Part shown: in pieces, positions 1-5,375 of the stretch
Layout of the letters: each line of letters starts with the position of its first letter
How positions within the stretch are numbered: position 1 is the stretch's first letter
NCBI GenBank assembly: GCA_019510535.1
Contig: JAEKKE010000254.1
Span: 1-5,375, forward strand
Reading direction: 5' to 3'
Origin: Acidobacteriota bacterium
GTDB taxonomy: Bacteria; Acidobacteriota; Terriglobia; Terriglobales; Acidobacteriaceae
Length of the DNA: 5,375 bases
Translations under genes and position numbers: made by a program
Notes under the pieces: model-generated
Seen by the model: the letters and a program-made list of their open reading frames with translations, nothing else
What the model was told of the DNA's origin: nothing
The model's database searches: none

Positions 1-800
1 ATGCCAAATTTGCGGGGCAGAGGCTGCTGGCCATCAACCAGTTGAACTTCGCCGCAAACTCAAACTTCCACTCGCTGCAGACCACTATCAAGCAGGCAGC
101 ATGGAAGGGCTTGATCACGACCTTCAACTACACCTGGTCGAAGTCGCTGGACTATGCGTCGAGCAATACAACGCCGATGAACAGCTACGACCTGAAGGCT
201 GACTACGGTCCCAGCACCTTCGACAACCGCCACGTTCTGAACGGCTACGTCTACTACAACATTCCGAAGTTTACGGATAAGGCGAAGCGCCTGACACAGG
301 GCTACCAGGTGAATGCGCTGGCGCAGTTCACCTCAGGAACGCCGATCAACCCGCAATACTCCACCAACGTGGATGGAACCGGCGAGCTGAAGAACCGTCC
401 GAACTGGAACGGTGTAAGTCCGTATGTAGGCGGTACCCAGCCGGAGGCGAATGGTCCTACAGGTCGTACCTACCGTTATCTGAAGCCTGCGAGTGCCACA
501 TTCAGCACACCCGCATCCTTTACCTACGGCAACCTGCGGCGCGATGCCTTCTCCGGACCGATCTTCCATACGGTTGACTTCTCGTTGATCAAGCGCACTC
601 CGGTAACGGAAAGGGTGATGAGCGAGTTCCGTGCGGAGATCTTCAACGTCTTCAACCTGAATAACTTCGCCAATCCAACGGTGACGCCGACCTCAAGCTC
701 CTACGGTGTGATTACCAACACGCGTAATGCCTCCTCGGCGCCGGGTCTCGGCGTCGGCGAGCCGTTCAACATCCAATTCGCTGCGAAGCTCAGCTTCTAA
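1..800 (+). CDS. TonB-dependent outer-membrane receptor, C-terminal barrel part (5' end outside window)
   Basis: This is the last 265 residues of an outer-membrane beta-barrel. The frame is open from position 3 to the TAA at 798-800 and continues beyond the left edge; the in-frame TTG at 42 is internal, not a start. What is seen: alternating polar/aromatic strands typical of barrels, a YTWSKSLD strand (about 130-155), a conserved-looking FRAEIFNVFNLNNF segment (about 628-670), and a protein end FAAKLSF with the terminal Phe expected of BAM-inserted barrels. These segments match, from family knowledge, the large acidobacterial TonB-dependent receptors with an N-terminal carboxypeptidase-regulatory-like (Cna/Oar-like) domain; that domain and the plug lie outside the window. 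The substrate is unknown. An exported peptidase follows after 17 bases, so the two are probably co-transcribed, which hints at peptide or protein-derived ligands (inference). The family assignment is fairly sure; the transported ligand is not. Confidence 0.88.
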   Translation, partial: AKFAGQRLLAINQLNFAANSNFHSLQTTIKQAAWKGLITTFNYTWSKSLDYASSNTTPMNSYDLKADYGPSTFDNRHVLNGYVYYNIPKFTDKAKRLTQGYQVNALAQFTSGTPINPQYSTNVDGTGELKNRPNWNGVSPYVGGTQPEANGPTGRTYRYLKPASATFSTPASFTYGNLRRDAFSGPIFHTVDFSLIKRTPVTERVMSEFRAEIFNVFNLNNFANPTVTPTSSSYGVITNTRNASSAPGLGVGEPFNIQFAAKLSF

Positions 801-817
801 AGAAAGTGGTTACGACG

Positions 818-2401
818 ATGAAAAGAAGTCTCATCGCCCTTGGCCTGCTGGTGGCAATGCCACTGGCAGGCCAGCAGTCTTCTGAGCCCATTGATCTCGG
901 CGTCCTGAACCAGATCAAGTGGCAGGCCTTCAATAACTCGCAGGTCATGGAGCATCTCTTCTACCTAAGTGATGTCTATGGTCCTCGCGTCAACGGATCT
1001 CCGAACCACCGCGCTGCTGCTGAGTGGATCGTAAAGCGGCTTGAATCCTACGGGCTGAAGAACGTTCACCTCGAGCCCTGGGGTCCCTTCGGCAACTCCT
1101 GGCAGTACAAGAAGTTCTATGGCGCTCTGGTAGAGCCTAACTACGCTCCTCTGATCGGCTTCCCGCTGGCCTGGACTCCGGGAACCAACGGACCCGTGAC
1201 CGGTGAGGCGATACTTGCTCCGATCCACTCGCAGGCCGACTTCGCCAAATACAAAGGCAAGCTGAAGGGCAAGGTGGTGCTCATTGCCGATCCCAAGGTG
1301 GTTGCCATGCACACCGAGGCCGAAGCGCATCGCCTTACGGACGAGGAGATCGCGGCCCGCACGCGTGTTCCCGATCCTTCCCGCATGGGCGGGTTCGGCG
1401 GAGCTCCTGCACGCGGGCTGGCTCCTGTGCCTGTCGATCGCAACGCTGCTCTGAAGCTGCGCAACGACACCAGCAAGTTCCTCAGCGATGAGGGCGCTCT
1501 GGTCGCCGTGAATTACGGCACCAACGGCGACGGCGGCACAGTCTTCGCAACCTGGGGCGGATCACAGGATCCGAACGATCCCGTTCCTCCACCGATGGTG
1601 GCTATCACGCCGGAGCACTACAACCGCGTTGTCCGTCTGCTGCAGCATGGCATGATGCCTAAACTGACCTTCGACATCGAGACCACTACCTATAAGGACA
1701 ACCAGATGGGCTTCAATGTCGTTGGTGAGATTCCCGGCACATCGAAGTCCGACGAGGTTGTGATGCTGGGCGGCCACCTCGACTCCTGGCAGGGAGGCAC
1801 CGGAGCCACTGACAACGGCACCGGATCTTCGGTCGCCATTGAAGCCATCCGCATTCTCACCTCGCTGCACAAGCCGATGGCTCGCACCGTGCGCATCGCC
1901 TTGTGGGGCGGGGAAGAGGAGGGACTGCTGGGATCGAAGTTTTATGTCCAGCAGCACTTCGCTCCGCGAGACACCATGAAGCTGACGCCGGAGTATGCGA
2001 AGCTCGACGCGTATTACAACGACGACTCGGGCAGCGGACGCTTCCGCGGCATCTCCGCCAACGGTAACCTGCTGACCAGGGGAATCTTCGAGCAGTGGAT
2101 CGCTCCGTTGAAGGACCTCGAGATCACTACGGTCATCGGCGCCACCGCTCCGCCCACCCGCGAGCCCGGCGGCACCGACTCCACCTCCTTCAGTTGGATC
2201 GGCCTCAACGGCTACGGCTTCATGCAGGATCCATTGGAGTACGGTACCCGCACCCACCACTCCAATATGGATCTCTACGACCGTGTCCAGCAGGGCGATG
2301 TCATGCAGGGAGCGGCGGTTGAAGCCTGGTTCGTGTACAACACGGCCACGCGCGCCGAGATGCTGCCGCGCAATCCAACTCCTGAACCGGCCACCAAGTG
2401 A
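818..2401 (+). CDS. Exported M28-family zinc metallopeptidase with PA domain
   Basis: Predicted 527-residue secreted peptidase. The ATG at 818 is preferred over the in-frame GTG at 806 because it places a clean signal peptide first (MKRSLIALGLLVAMPLAGQ, cleavage near residue 19-22) and leaves room for the purine-rich AAAGAAAG (799-806) as a weak ribosome site; GTG 806 lies directly on it. A PA-like insert spans roughly residues 110-290, with a Gly/Pro-rich stretch near 190-206. The M28 catalytic domain follows with the expected di-zinc set: GGHLDSW (H320, D322), ATDNGTG (D332), GGEEEG (E366 as general base, E367 as ligand), YYNDDSG (D402/D403) and THHSNMD (H480/H481, second His the likely ligand). 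All ligands are present, so it should be active. The family removes single residues from peptide ends (aminopeptidase or glutamate-carboxypeptidase type); which one cannot be decided here. It probably works in the periplasm or outside, in an operon with the receptor upstream, and is closed by a terminator 10 bases after the stop. Confidence 0.93.
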   Translation: MKRSLIALGLLVAMPLAGQQSSEPIDLGVLNQIKWQAFNNSQVMEHLFYLSDVYGPRVNGSPNHRAAAEWIVKRLESYGLKNVHLEPWGPFGNSWQYKKFYGALVEPNYAPLIGFPLAWTPGTNGPVTGEAILAPIHSQADFAKYKGKLKGKVVLIADPKVVAMHTEAEAHRLTDEEIAARTRVPDPSRMGGFGGAPARGLAPVPVDRNAALKLRNDTSKFLSDEGALVAVNYGTNGDGGTVFATWGGSQDPNDPVPPPMVAITPEHYNRVVRLLQHGMMPKLTFDIETTTYKDNQMGFNVVGEIPGTSKSDEVVMLGGHLDSWQGGTGATDNGTGSSVAIEAIRILTSLHKPMARTVRIALWGGEEEGLLGSKFYVQQHFAPRDTMKLTPEYAKLDAYYNDDSGSGRFRGISANGNLLTRGIFEQWIAPLKDLEITTVIGATAPPTREPGGTDSTSFSWIGLNGYGFMQDPLEYGTRTHHSNMDLYDRVQQGDVMQGAAVEAWFVYNTATRAEMLPRNPTPEPATK

Positions 2402-2410
2402 ACAACAATG

Positions 2411-2449
2411 CAAGAAAAGGCCCGGCGCTCGTTGCCGGGCCTTTTCTTG
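2411..2449 (+). terminator. Intrinsic terminator after the peptidase gene
   Basis: A perfect 16-bp stem (2411-2426 pairing with 2434-2449) with a 7-base loop GCTCGTT starts 10 bases after the peptidase stop. The GC core (GGCCCGGC/GCCGGGCC) is flanked by an A-rich 5' side and a TTTTCTTG 3' side, the usual intrinsic terminator form. Because the A and T tracts are mirror images the element could also stop transcripts from the other strand, although no minus-strand gene approaches it. It separates the receptor-peptidase operon from the membrane-protein gene, which therefore needs its own promoter. Confidence 0.9.
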
Positions 2450-2512
2450 TTCAAGCACTTTCGCAATCACGAAAATACAGGCAAGATGGAAGGCGCTCGT
2501 GATTTCCGTTTT

Positions 2513-2518
2513 GAGGGG
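2513..2518 (+). promoter_or_regulatory. Ribosome binding site fixing the start of the membrane-protein gene
   Basis: GAGGGG lies 6 bases (8 from the GAGG core) before the ATG at 2525. It decides that start over the upstream in-frame ATGs at 2408, which sits just before and reads through the terminator stem, and 2486, which has no good Shine-Dalgarno sequence. Confidence 0.75.
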
Positions 2519-2524
2519 TCACCG

Positions 2525-3913
2525 ATGTTCACGCGCTCCAACCAGATCTCATCGCCCATGTTGCTGCCGCTCATCGGCAGCATTCTTGCCACCAGCGTCG
2601 CAGTCACACTGATTCTGGTGCCTCCGTCGCGGCCAAGCCTCAGCGTTGCTCAACTCTTTCTGCGAGCGGCTATCGATCTCACCATCGCCGCGTGCATTCA
2701 CCTGGCGACCGTCTGGGCGATCTGGCGGCTGATCCGCGAGTATCTGCATGCTCCGGTCAGCCTGCTGATGCTGCATATCTGGGCCGCGATTGTGTGGCTG
2801 CCGCTGGTCTCGCTATTGAATGCGGAACACTCGCTCTGGCTCTGCTGTATCGTGCCCTGGGCGTGCGCGAATGCCATCATCTATCTCGCGCTGTGGAATG
2901 ACCGTTTTGAAAGATCCGAACCTGAGAGCCGGATCCCGTACTCTTCCCGGCCGCTCTTCCAGGCCGAGACAGTTGAGCCGCTATGGCGGACGCTCCTGCC
3001 ATATGTAGCCATCGTTATTGCTGCACAGGCGGGTGCGGCATCTCTAATGAACGGCAGCCCATGGATGGCCGCGGGCCTGTTCTCCATCTGTCTGTTGATC
3101 CTGCTGCTGCGTCATCCCATCGTTCGTCCCGATCGTTTGCGCCGTCAGCGCCGCCGTTTCTCCAAAGCGGCCTTCGTGCAGACCGCGACGGCCTTCTTCC
3201 TGTTGGCGACCGCGCTTACGCCCTTTCTGCAGCGCGCCTATGGTGTGCAGTCATTGAGTGGGCTACTCGCTATCCGGCCCCCGGTCATCAAATCGATCCA
3301 GGCGGGCGTCCCGAGCAGCGGCTACTCCGGCGTTATATTGATGCTGCCGCCAAAGCCGCATCCGCGCATTGTGCCGCCGACCAAAGGTGAACAAACATCT
3401 TTCTCCGCAGCGATCGCCAAGCCGGTCGTGATTCCATTCGACGGGGTCTACTGGTACTTCAAACATCCTGACCTGCAACCAAGGCGAGACGCCAGAGTAC
3501 AGCACGGCGACCCCATCAAGGCCAACGTTCGCTCCACGGATGAATATCCCCTGCAGATGGAGGCACACCAGCTTCTGCCCACTCCCGTCAGCCTGGACTG
3601 TTGCCATGCTCTGCGGGTGGATCTGCTGAACGGCGATGCACGCCCCGGAATTATTCGTCTCGAAGTGCGGCTGAAGGATACTTCGCTCAAAAACCGGCAA
3701 GCGATTTCGCTCGGCAGCATCGTGATTCCCTCAAGCCAGGCCAAACACATCTCCCTGACGCGGCCACCGGTACATGAATCCATGCGCTTCGAGCTACCGG
3801 CAGCGGCACGGCATTACCAGTTCGACGAGATCACACTGGTGATTGCTCCCGATAAAGAGCGTGCTCGCGGAGGCTCAAAGATCGCGATCCAGAACTTTGT
3901 GCTGATGCCCTAG
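2525..3913 (+). CDS. Seven-helix membrane protein with C-terminal extracytoplasmic domain, function unknown
   Basis: Predicted 462-residue protein that I cannot assign to a named family. Seven hydrophobic segments are visible at about residues 12-32, 43-70, 78-98, 103-124, 156-175, 179-196 and 217-236. Positive charges fall in the loops after helices 2 (RLIREY), 4 (NDRFER) and 6 (the very basic RPDRLRRQRRR, 201-211), so these loops should be cytoplasmic, the N-terminus inside, and the C-terminus (about 240-462) outside. That soluble domain begins with a Pro-rich linker (LPPKPHP, 274-280), then PFDGVYWYFK (304-313), a DCCH motif (358-361) with the protein's only extracytoplasmic cysteine pair, and beta-rich segments up to the end. 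I have a loose memory of similar unnamed proteins in acidobacterial genomes, unverified. The gene stands alone: a terminator precedes it and the next gene converges on it. No enzyme motif is evident; sensing, anchoring or envelope assembly are all possible. Confidence 0.8.
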   Translation: MFTRSNQISSPMLLPLIGSILATSVAVTLILVPPSRPSLSVAQLFLRAAIDLTIAACIHLATVWAIWRLIREYLHAPVSLLMLHIWAAIVWLPLVSLLNAEHSLWLCCIVPWACANAIIYLALWNDRFERSEPESRIPYSSRPLFQAETVEPLWRTLLPYVAIVIAAQAGAASLMNGSPWMAAGLFSICLLILLLRHPIVRPDRLRRQRRRFSKAAFVQTATAFFLLATALTPFLQRAYGVQSLSGLLAIRPPVIKSIQAGVPSSGYSGVILMLPPKPHPRIVPPTKGEQTSFSAAIAKPVVIPFDGVYWYFKHPDLQPRRDARVQHGDPIKANVRSTDEYPLQMEAHQLLPTPVSLDCCHALRVDLLNGDARPGIIRLEVRLKDTSLKNRQAISLGSIVIPSSQAKHISLTRPPVHESMRFELPAAARHYQFDEITLVIAPDKERARGGSKIAIQNFVLMP

Positions 3914-3944
3914 AGATGTTCGAGATAACCCATGCACTGGGTGC

Positions 3945-3967
3945 CCCATGTCCCCGAGGGACATGGG
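3945..3967. repeat. GC-rich hairpin just after the membrane-protein gene
   Basis: A perfect 10-bp stem, CCCATGTCCC (3945-3954) with GGGACATGGG (3958-3967), closed by a CGA triloop, 31 bases past the TAG stop. No T-run follows, so it is not a textbook intrinsic terminator. It could protect the 3' end of the upstream mRNA or assist termination. A second short stem follows at once. Confidence 0.7.
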
Positions 3968-3970
3968 ACG

Positions 3971-3987
3971 TTCGAGCGGAGCTCGAA
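3971..3987. repeat. Short hairpin TTCGAGC-GGA-GCTCGAA
   Basis: A 7-bp perfect stem with a 3-base loop, 3 bases after the preceding hairpin and 3 bases before the palindromic repeat element. The close packing of stems suggests a structured 3' region rather than chance, but a 7-bp stem alone is weak evidence. Confidence 0.5.
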
Positions 3988-3990
3988 ATG

Positions 3991-4145
3991 GGTGGGAGCA
4001 GCGGGCTTCAGCCCGCTGATTCGAGGCACATAAATGAATGGGCTTTAGCCCTGGGCATTTGTCTTTGAACAAGCAAGAGGCCCAGGGCTAAAGCCCATTT
4101 CCTTTTAGAGCGAATAACGGTGGGCTGAAGCCCACCTCTCCCACC
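3991..4145. repeat. 155-bp interrupted palindrome: two inverted REP-like units (BIME-like element)
   Basis: Two diverged copies of one unit face each other around a centre at 4068. Each unit reads, from the outside in: a head GGTGGGAG (3991-3998; its complement at 4138-4145), two free bases, a hairpin with core GGGCTTCAGCCC (4003-4014; complement at 4122-4133), a variable AT-richer spacer that shares ATTCG, and a perfect 20-base inner arm (4037-4056 and 4080-4099). The four GGGCTnnAGCCC dodecamers start at 4003, 4040, 4085 and 4122, exactly symmetric. The outer stems differ by compensating changes (AGCGGGCT/AGCCCGCT against GGTGGGCT/AGCCCACC), so pairing is kept while sequence drifts. The GTGGGAG head followed by a CGGGCT..AGCCCG hairpin resembles the REP sequences of Pseudomonas, which are spread by RAYT (Y1-type) transposases. 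No transposase gene is in the window. REP/BIME identity is inference; the symmetry is directly seen. Confidence 0.85.
4037..4106. terminator. Possible bidirectional terminator: 20-bp stem at the centre of the repeat
   Basis: The inner arms 4037-4056 and 4080-4099 pair perfectly over 20 bp with a 23-base loop. On the plus strand the stem runs into TTTCCTTTT (4098-4106); on the minus strand it is followed by CATTCATTTATG. Both tails are only moderately T-rich and the loop is long, so termination is plausible rather than sure. Its place between converging genes, the membrane protein and the response regulator, fits this role. Confidence 0.4.
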
Positions 4146-4167
4146 GGCCCGACCTCCCGTTCGATAT

Positions 4168-4179
4168 CCGCTGCTCCCA
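4168..4179 (-). repeat. Extra partial copy of the repeat head
   Basis: CCGCTGCTCCCA is the exact reverse complement of 3993-4004 (TGGGAGCAGCGG), which covers the head and first stem bases of the left unit. It lies outside the symmetric element, 23 bases beyond its right end, and no hairpin follows it. It may be the remnant of a third unit in the same orientation as the right one, or of a rearrangement. Twelve matching bases in so short a gap are unlikely by chance but not impossible. Confidence 0.5.
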
Positions 4180-4210
4180 TCCAACGCTGGCTTCAACGTA
4201 GAGCAATCCC

Positions 4211-4996
4211 TCACAACGACTGCCCCAACCGCTTCTCCAACTCCGCCCGATACGTCCGGCTCACACGCGAACGATGACCATCCTTCAACACCAGCTCAAA
4301 CTCGCCATGCGACATTGAGTGCAGCTCAAGAATGCTGTCAATGTTCACAATCGCCGATCGATGGACACGGATAAAACGCATCGCATCCAAACTCTCCGCA
4401 AGTTCATTCAGGCTGGCACGATAGAGAATCTCTTTCCCCCCCACATGCAGATTGGCATACACCCCCGCTGCTTCAATCCAATCGATCTCAACGACTCGAA
4501 GGAAACGAGTCACGCCCGCAGACTTCACGACCAGACGATCGATGCTGCGCCCCGACGGTCCCGCCGCGGCGACCATGCGCAGCATGTCCAGCCCCAGAGC
4601 CTGCATATTGCGTTCCAGGTAACGAGTCTTAGCGCGGGCGACCGCAGCCTCCAGACGCTCATCGCTGAACGGCTTCAGTAGATAGTCGAGCGCGTTGGCT
4701 TCAAAGGCGCGAATCGCGTGCTGGTCGTATGCCGTAACAAAGATGGTGAGCGGCATGCGCTCGGCGCCGACCGCTTCGATCACACCAAGGCCGTCAAGCT
4801 CCGGCATCTGCACATCGAGGAAGACGAGATCCAGCGCCTCGCGTTCGATTGTCTCTACCGCAGCCAGGCCGTCGCCTGCCTCCAACACGGTTTCAATCTG
4901 GGCATCCTTCCTCAGCAGATCGACAATGCGCTGACGTGCAGGAGCCTCGTCATCGACGACCAGCACCCGCAGCCGTTCCGAAGACTGTGACGTCAT
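4211..4996 (-). CDS. LytTR-family two-component response regulator
   Basis: Complete 261-residue protein of the LytR/AlgR type. The receiver domain (about 9-125) has all working residues: the acidic pair D15-D16 (VVDDE), the phospho-acceptor D61 (VFLDVQMP), T88 (FVTAYD) and K108 (LLKPF). A linker with an Arg/Leu-rich helix (about 120-145) leads to a LytTR DNA-binding domain (about 152-257), marked by LVVKSAG, the IDWIEAAGVYANLH strand pair and the FIRVHRSAIVNIDSI signature (208-222). Phosphorylation by the partner kinase should drive dimer binding to DNA and gene activation; targets are not visible. The ATG at 4996 is supported by AAGGGG four bases upstream (5001-5006) and by the 4-base ATGA overlap with the kinase gene, which indicates translational coupling. 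The length is normal for the family. It converges on the membrane-protein gene. Confidence 0.95.
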   Translation of the reverse strand: MTSQSSERLRVLVVDDEAPARQRIVDLLRKDAQIETVLEAGDGLAAVETIEREALDLVFLDVQMPELDGLGVIEAVGAERMPLTIFVTAYDQHAIRAFEANALDYLLKPFSDERLEAAVARAKTRYLERNMQALGLDMLRMVAAAGPSGRSIDRLVVKSAGVTRFLRVVEIDWIEAAGVYANLHVGGKEILYRASLNELAESLDAMRFIRVHRSAIVNIDSILELHSMSHGEFELVLKDGHRSRVSRTYRAELEKRLGQSL

Positions 4997-5375
4997 GCGT
5001 CCCCTTGTCCGTTCTCATTCGCAGACCGCAGCGGAAGCACGATCTCGACTTCGGTTCCGCCTGTGGGACGACGCGATACCGAAAAACTGCTCGCTCCGTT
5101 GTGGAGCGTTGTAATCCGTTCGCGAGTGACGGAAAGCCCCAGGCCTTCGCAGGTCTCCAGCGACCACTCCGGTGGCAGACCGACGCCGTCGTCGGCGATG
5201 CGGATCTCAACCTGCTCCGCACGGCGTTGTGCGGTCACGGTCACGGAACCGCCTGCCACACGCCGCGAGATGCCGTGACGAATCGCGTTCTCCACCAGCG
5301 GCTGCACGATGAAACAAGGAACCAGGGCGTACTTCACCTCGGGGTCGATGCAGGTCTCGATGTGCAGTGTATTGC
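4993..5375 (-). CDS. LytS-type sensor histidine kinase, C-terminal ATPase domain (5' end outside window)
   Basis: The last 126 residues of a histidine kinase; the frame stays open to the right edge, and the in-frame GTG at 5337 is internal. Visible ATP-binding motifs, numbered from the first complete codon: N box QPLVENAIRHG (24-34, with E28 and N29), G1 box ADDGVGL (60-66), G2 box GLGLSVTRERI (77-87) and the closing GGTEVEIVLP strand (105-114). The VP.(F/L).(V/L)QPLVENAI.HG form is typical of the LytS/YehU (His_kinase plus HATPase) class, which signals to LytTR regulators, as encoded next. The phospho-accepting His and any membrane or sensory part lie outside the window, so the signal cannot be inferred. 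Cysteines at 8 and 20, close to the N box, are somewhat unusual. The stop codon overlaps the regulator start (ATGA). Confidence 0.95.
   Translation of the reverse strand, partial: NTLHIETCIDPEVKYALVPCFIVQPLVENAIRHGISRRVAGGSVTVTAQRRAEQVEIRIADDGVGLPPEWSLETCEGLGLSVTRERITTLHNGASSFSVSRRPTGGTEVEIVLPLRSANENGQGDA
5001..5006 (-). promoter_or_regulatory. Ribosome binding site of the response regulator, inside the kinase gene
   Basis: AAGGGG on the minus strand, four bases before the ATG at 4996 and within the last codons of the kinase. It supports this start and allows both fresh initiation and re-initiation at the ATGA overlap. Confidence 0.7.

Noticed and set aside
806..817. GTG at 806 as the peptidase start
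   Set aside because: It lies on the only purine-rich ribosome-site candidate and adds VTT ahead of a signal peptide that begins naturally at the ATG at 818.
1562..2470. Long minus-strand open frame (302 codons) opposite the peptidase gene
   Set aside because: It lies antisense to a clear M28 catalytic domain with all zinc ligands, has no ribosome site or recognisable domain, and is expected from codon bias at high GC.
2447..2478. Promoter-like pair TTGTTC and AAAATA ahead of the membrane-protein gene
   Set aside because: The -35 overlaps the terminator tail and the -10 match is poor; not enough to call a promoter.
2408..2524. Upstream ATG starts (2408, 2486) for the membrane protein
   Set aside because: ATG 2408 would translate through the terminator stem, and 2486 lacks a ribosome site. 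ATG 2525 has GAGGGG at good spacing and gives a sensible N-terminus before helix 1.
4003..4133. CRISPR-like array of the four GGGCTnnAGCCC motifs
   Set aside because: The motifs are palindromes in mirror arrangement with unequal, related spacers and no cas gene; this is an inverted repeat element, not an array.
3914..4210. A small RNA or small protein gene in the convergent gap
   Set aside because: The stems are explained by repeat symmetry, and no promoter or convincing short coding frame with a ribosome site is seen.
4319..4990. Plus-strand open frames opposite the response regulator
   Set aside because: They are shadows of an intact receiver-LytTR protein on the minus strand and show no domain or ribosome site.

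Overview
The window looks like a chromosomal segment of an Acidobacteriota, most likely the Terriglobia/Acidobacteriaceae (Terriglobus, Granulicella or Edaphobacter type). The basis is inference from gene types: a receptor barrel tail of the large acidobacterial TonB-dependent (Oar/carboxypeptidase-regulatory-like) kind, an exported PA-domain M28 metallopeptidase, a membrane protein of a kind I associate only loosely with this group, and moderately high GC with intergenic GGGCTnnAGCCC palindromes. No 16S or other marker gene is present to prove the placement.

Layout: (1) Positions 1-800, plus strand: the C-terminal barrel of a TonB-dependent outer-membrane receptor, cut by the left window edge. 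(2) 818-2401, plus strand: a secreted zinc aminopeptidase/carboxypeptidase of family M28, only 17 bases behind the receptor and probably in the same operon. (3) 2411-2449: a strong, nearly symmetric stem-loop terminator closing that operon. (4) 2525-3913, plus strand: a stand-alone seven-helix membrane protein with a C-terminal domain of about 220 residues predicted outside the cytoplasm, function unknown. (5) 3914-4210: a gene-free gap between converging genes, packed with hairpins. Its core is a 155-bp interrupted palindrome (3991-4145) made of two diverged copies of one repeat unit in inverted orientation around position 4068, closely resembling a REP/BIME element. (6) 4211-4996, minus strand: a LytTR-family response regulator. 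(7) 4993-5375, minus strand: the ATPase end of its LytS-type sensor histidine kinase, cut by the right window edge and overlapping the regulator by 4 bases (ATGA).

How the parts may work together: the receptor and the peptidase plausibly form an outer-membrane/periplasmic unit that breaks down and takes up peptide-like material, but the substrate cannot be read from the sequence. The kinase and regulator form a classic translationally coupled two-component pair whose targets are not visible here. The most unusual items are the symmetric repeat element in the convergent gap and the uncharacterised membrane protein. I see no phage, CRISPR, toxin-antitoxin or defence system in the window.
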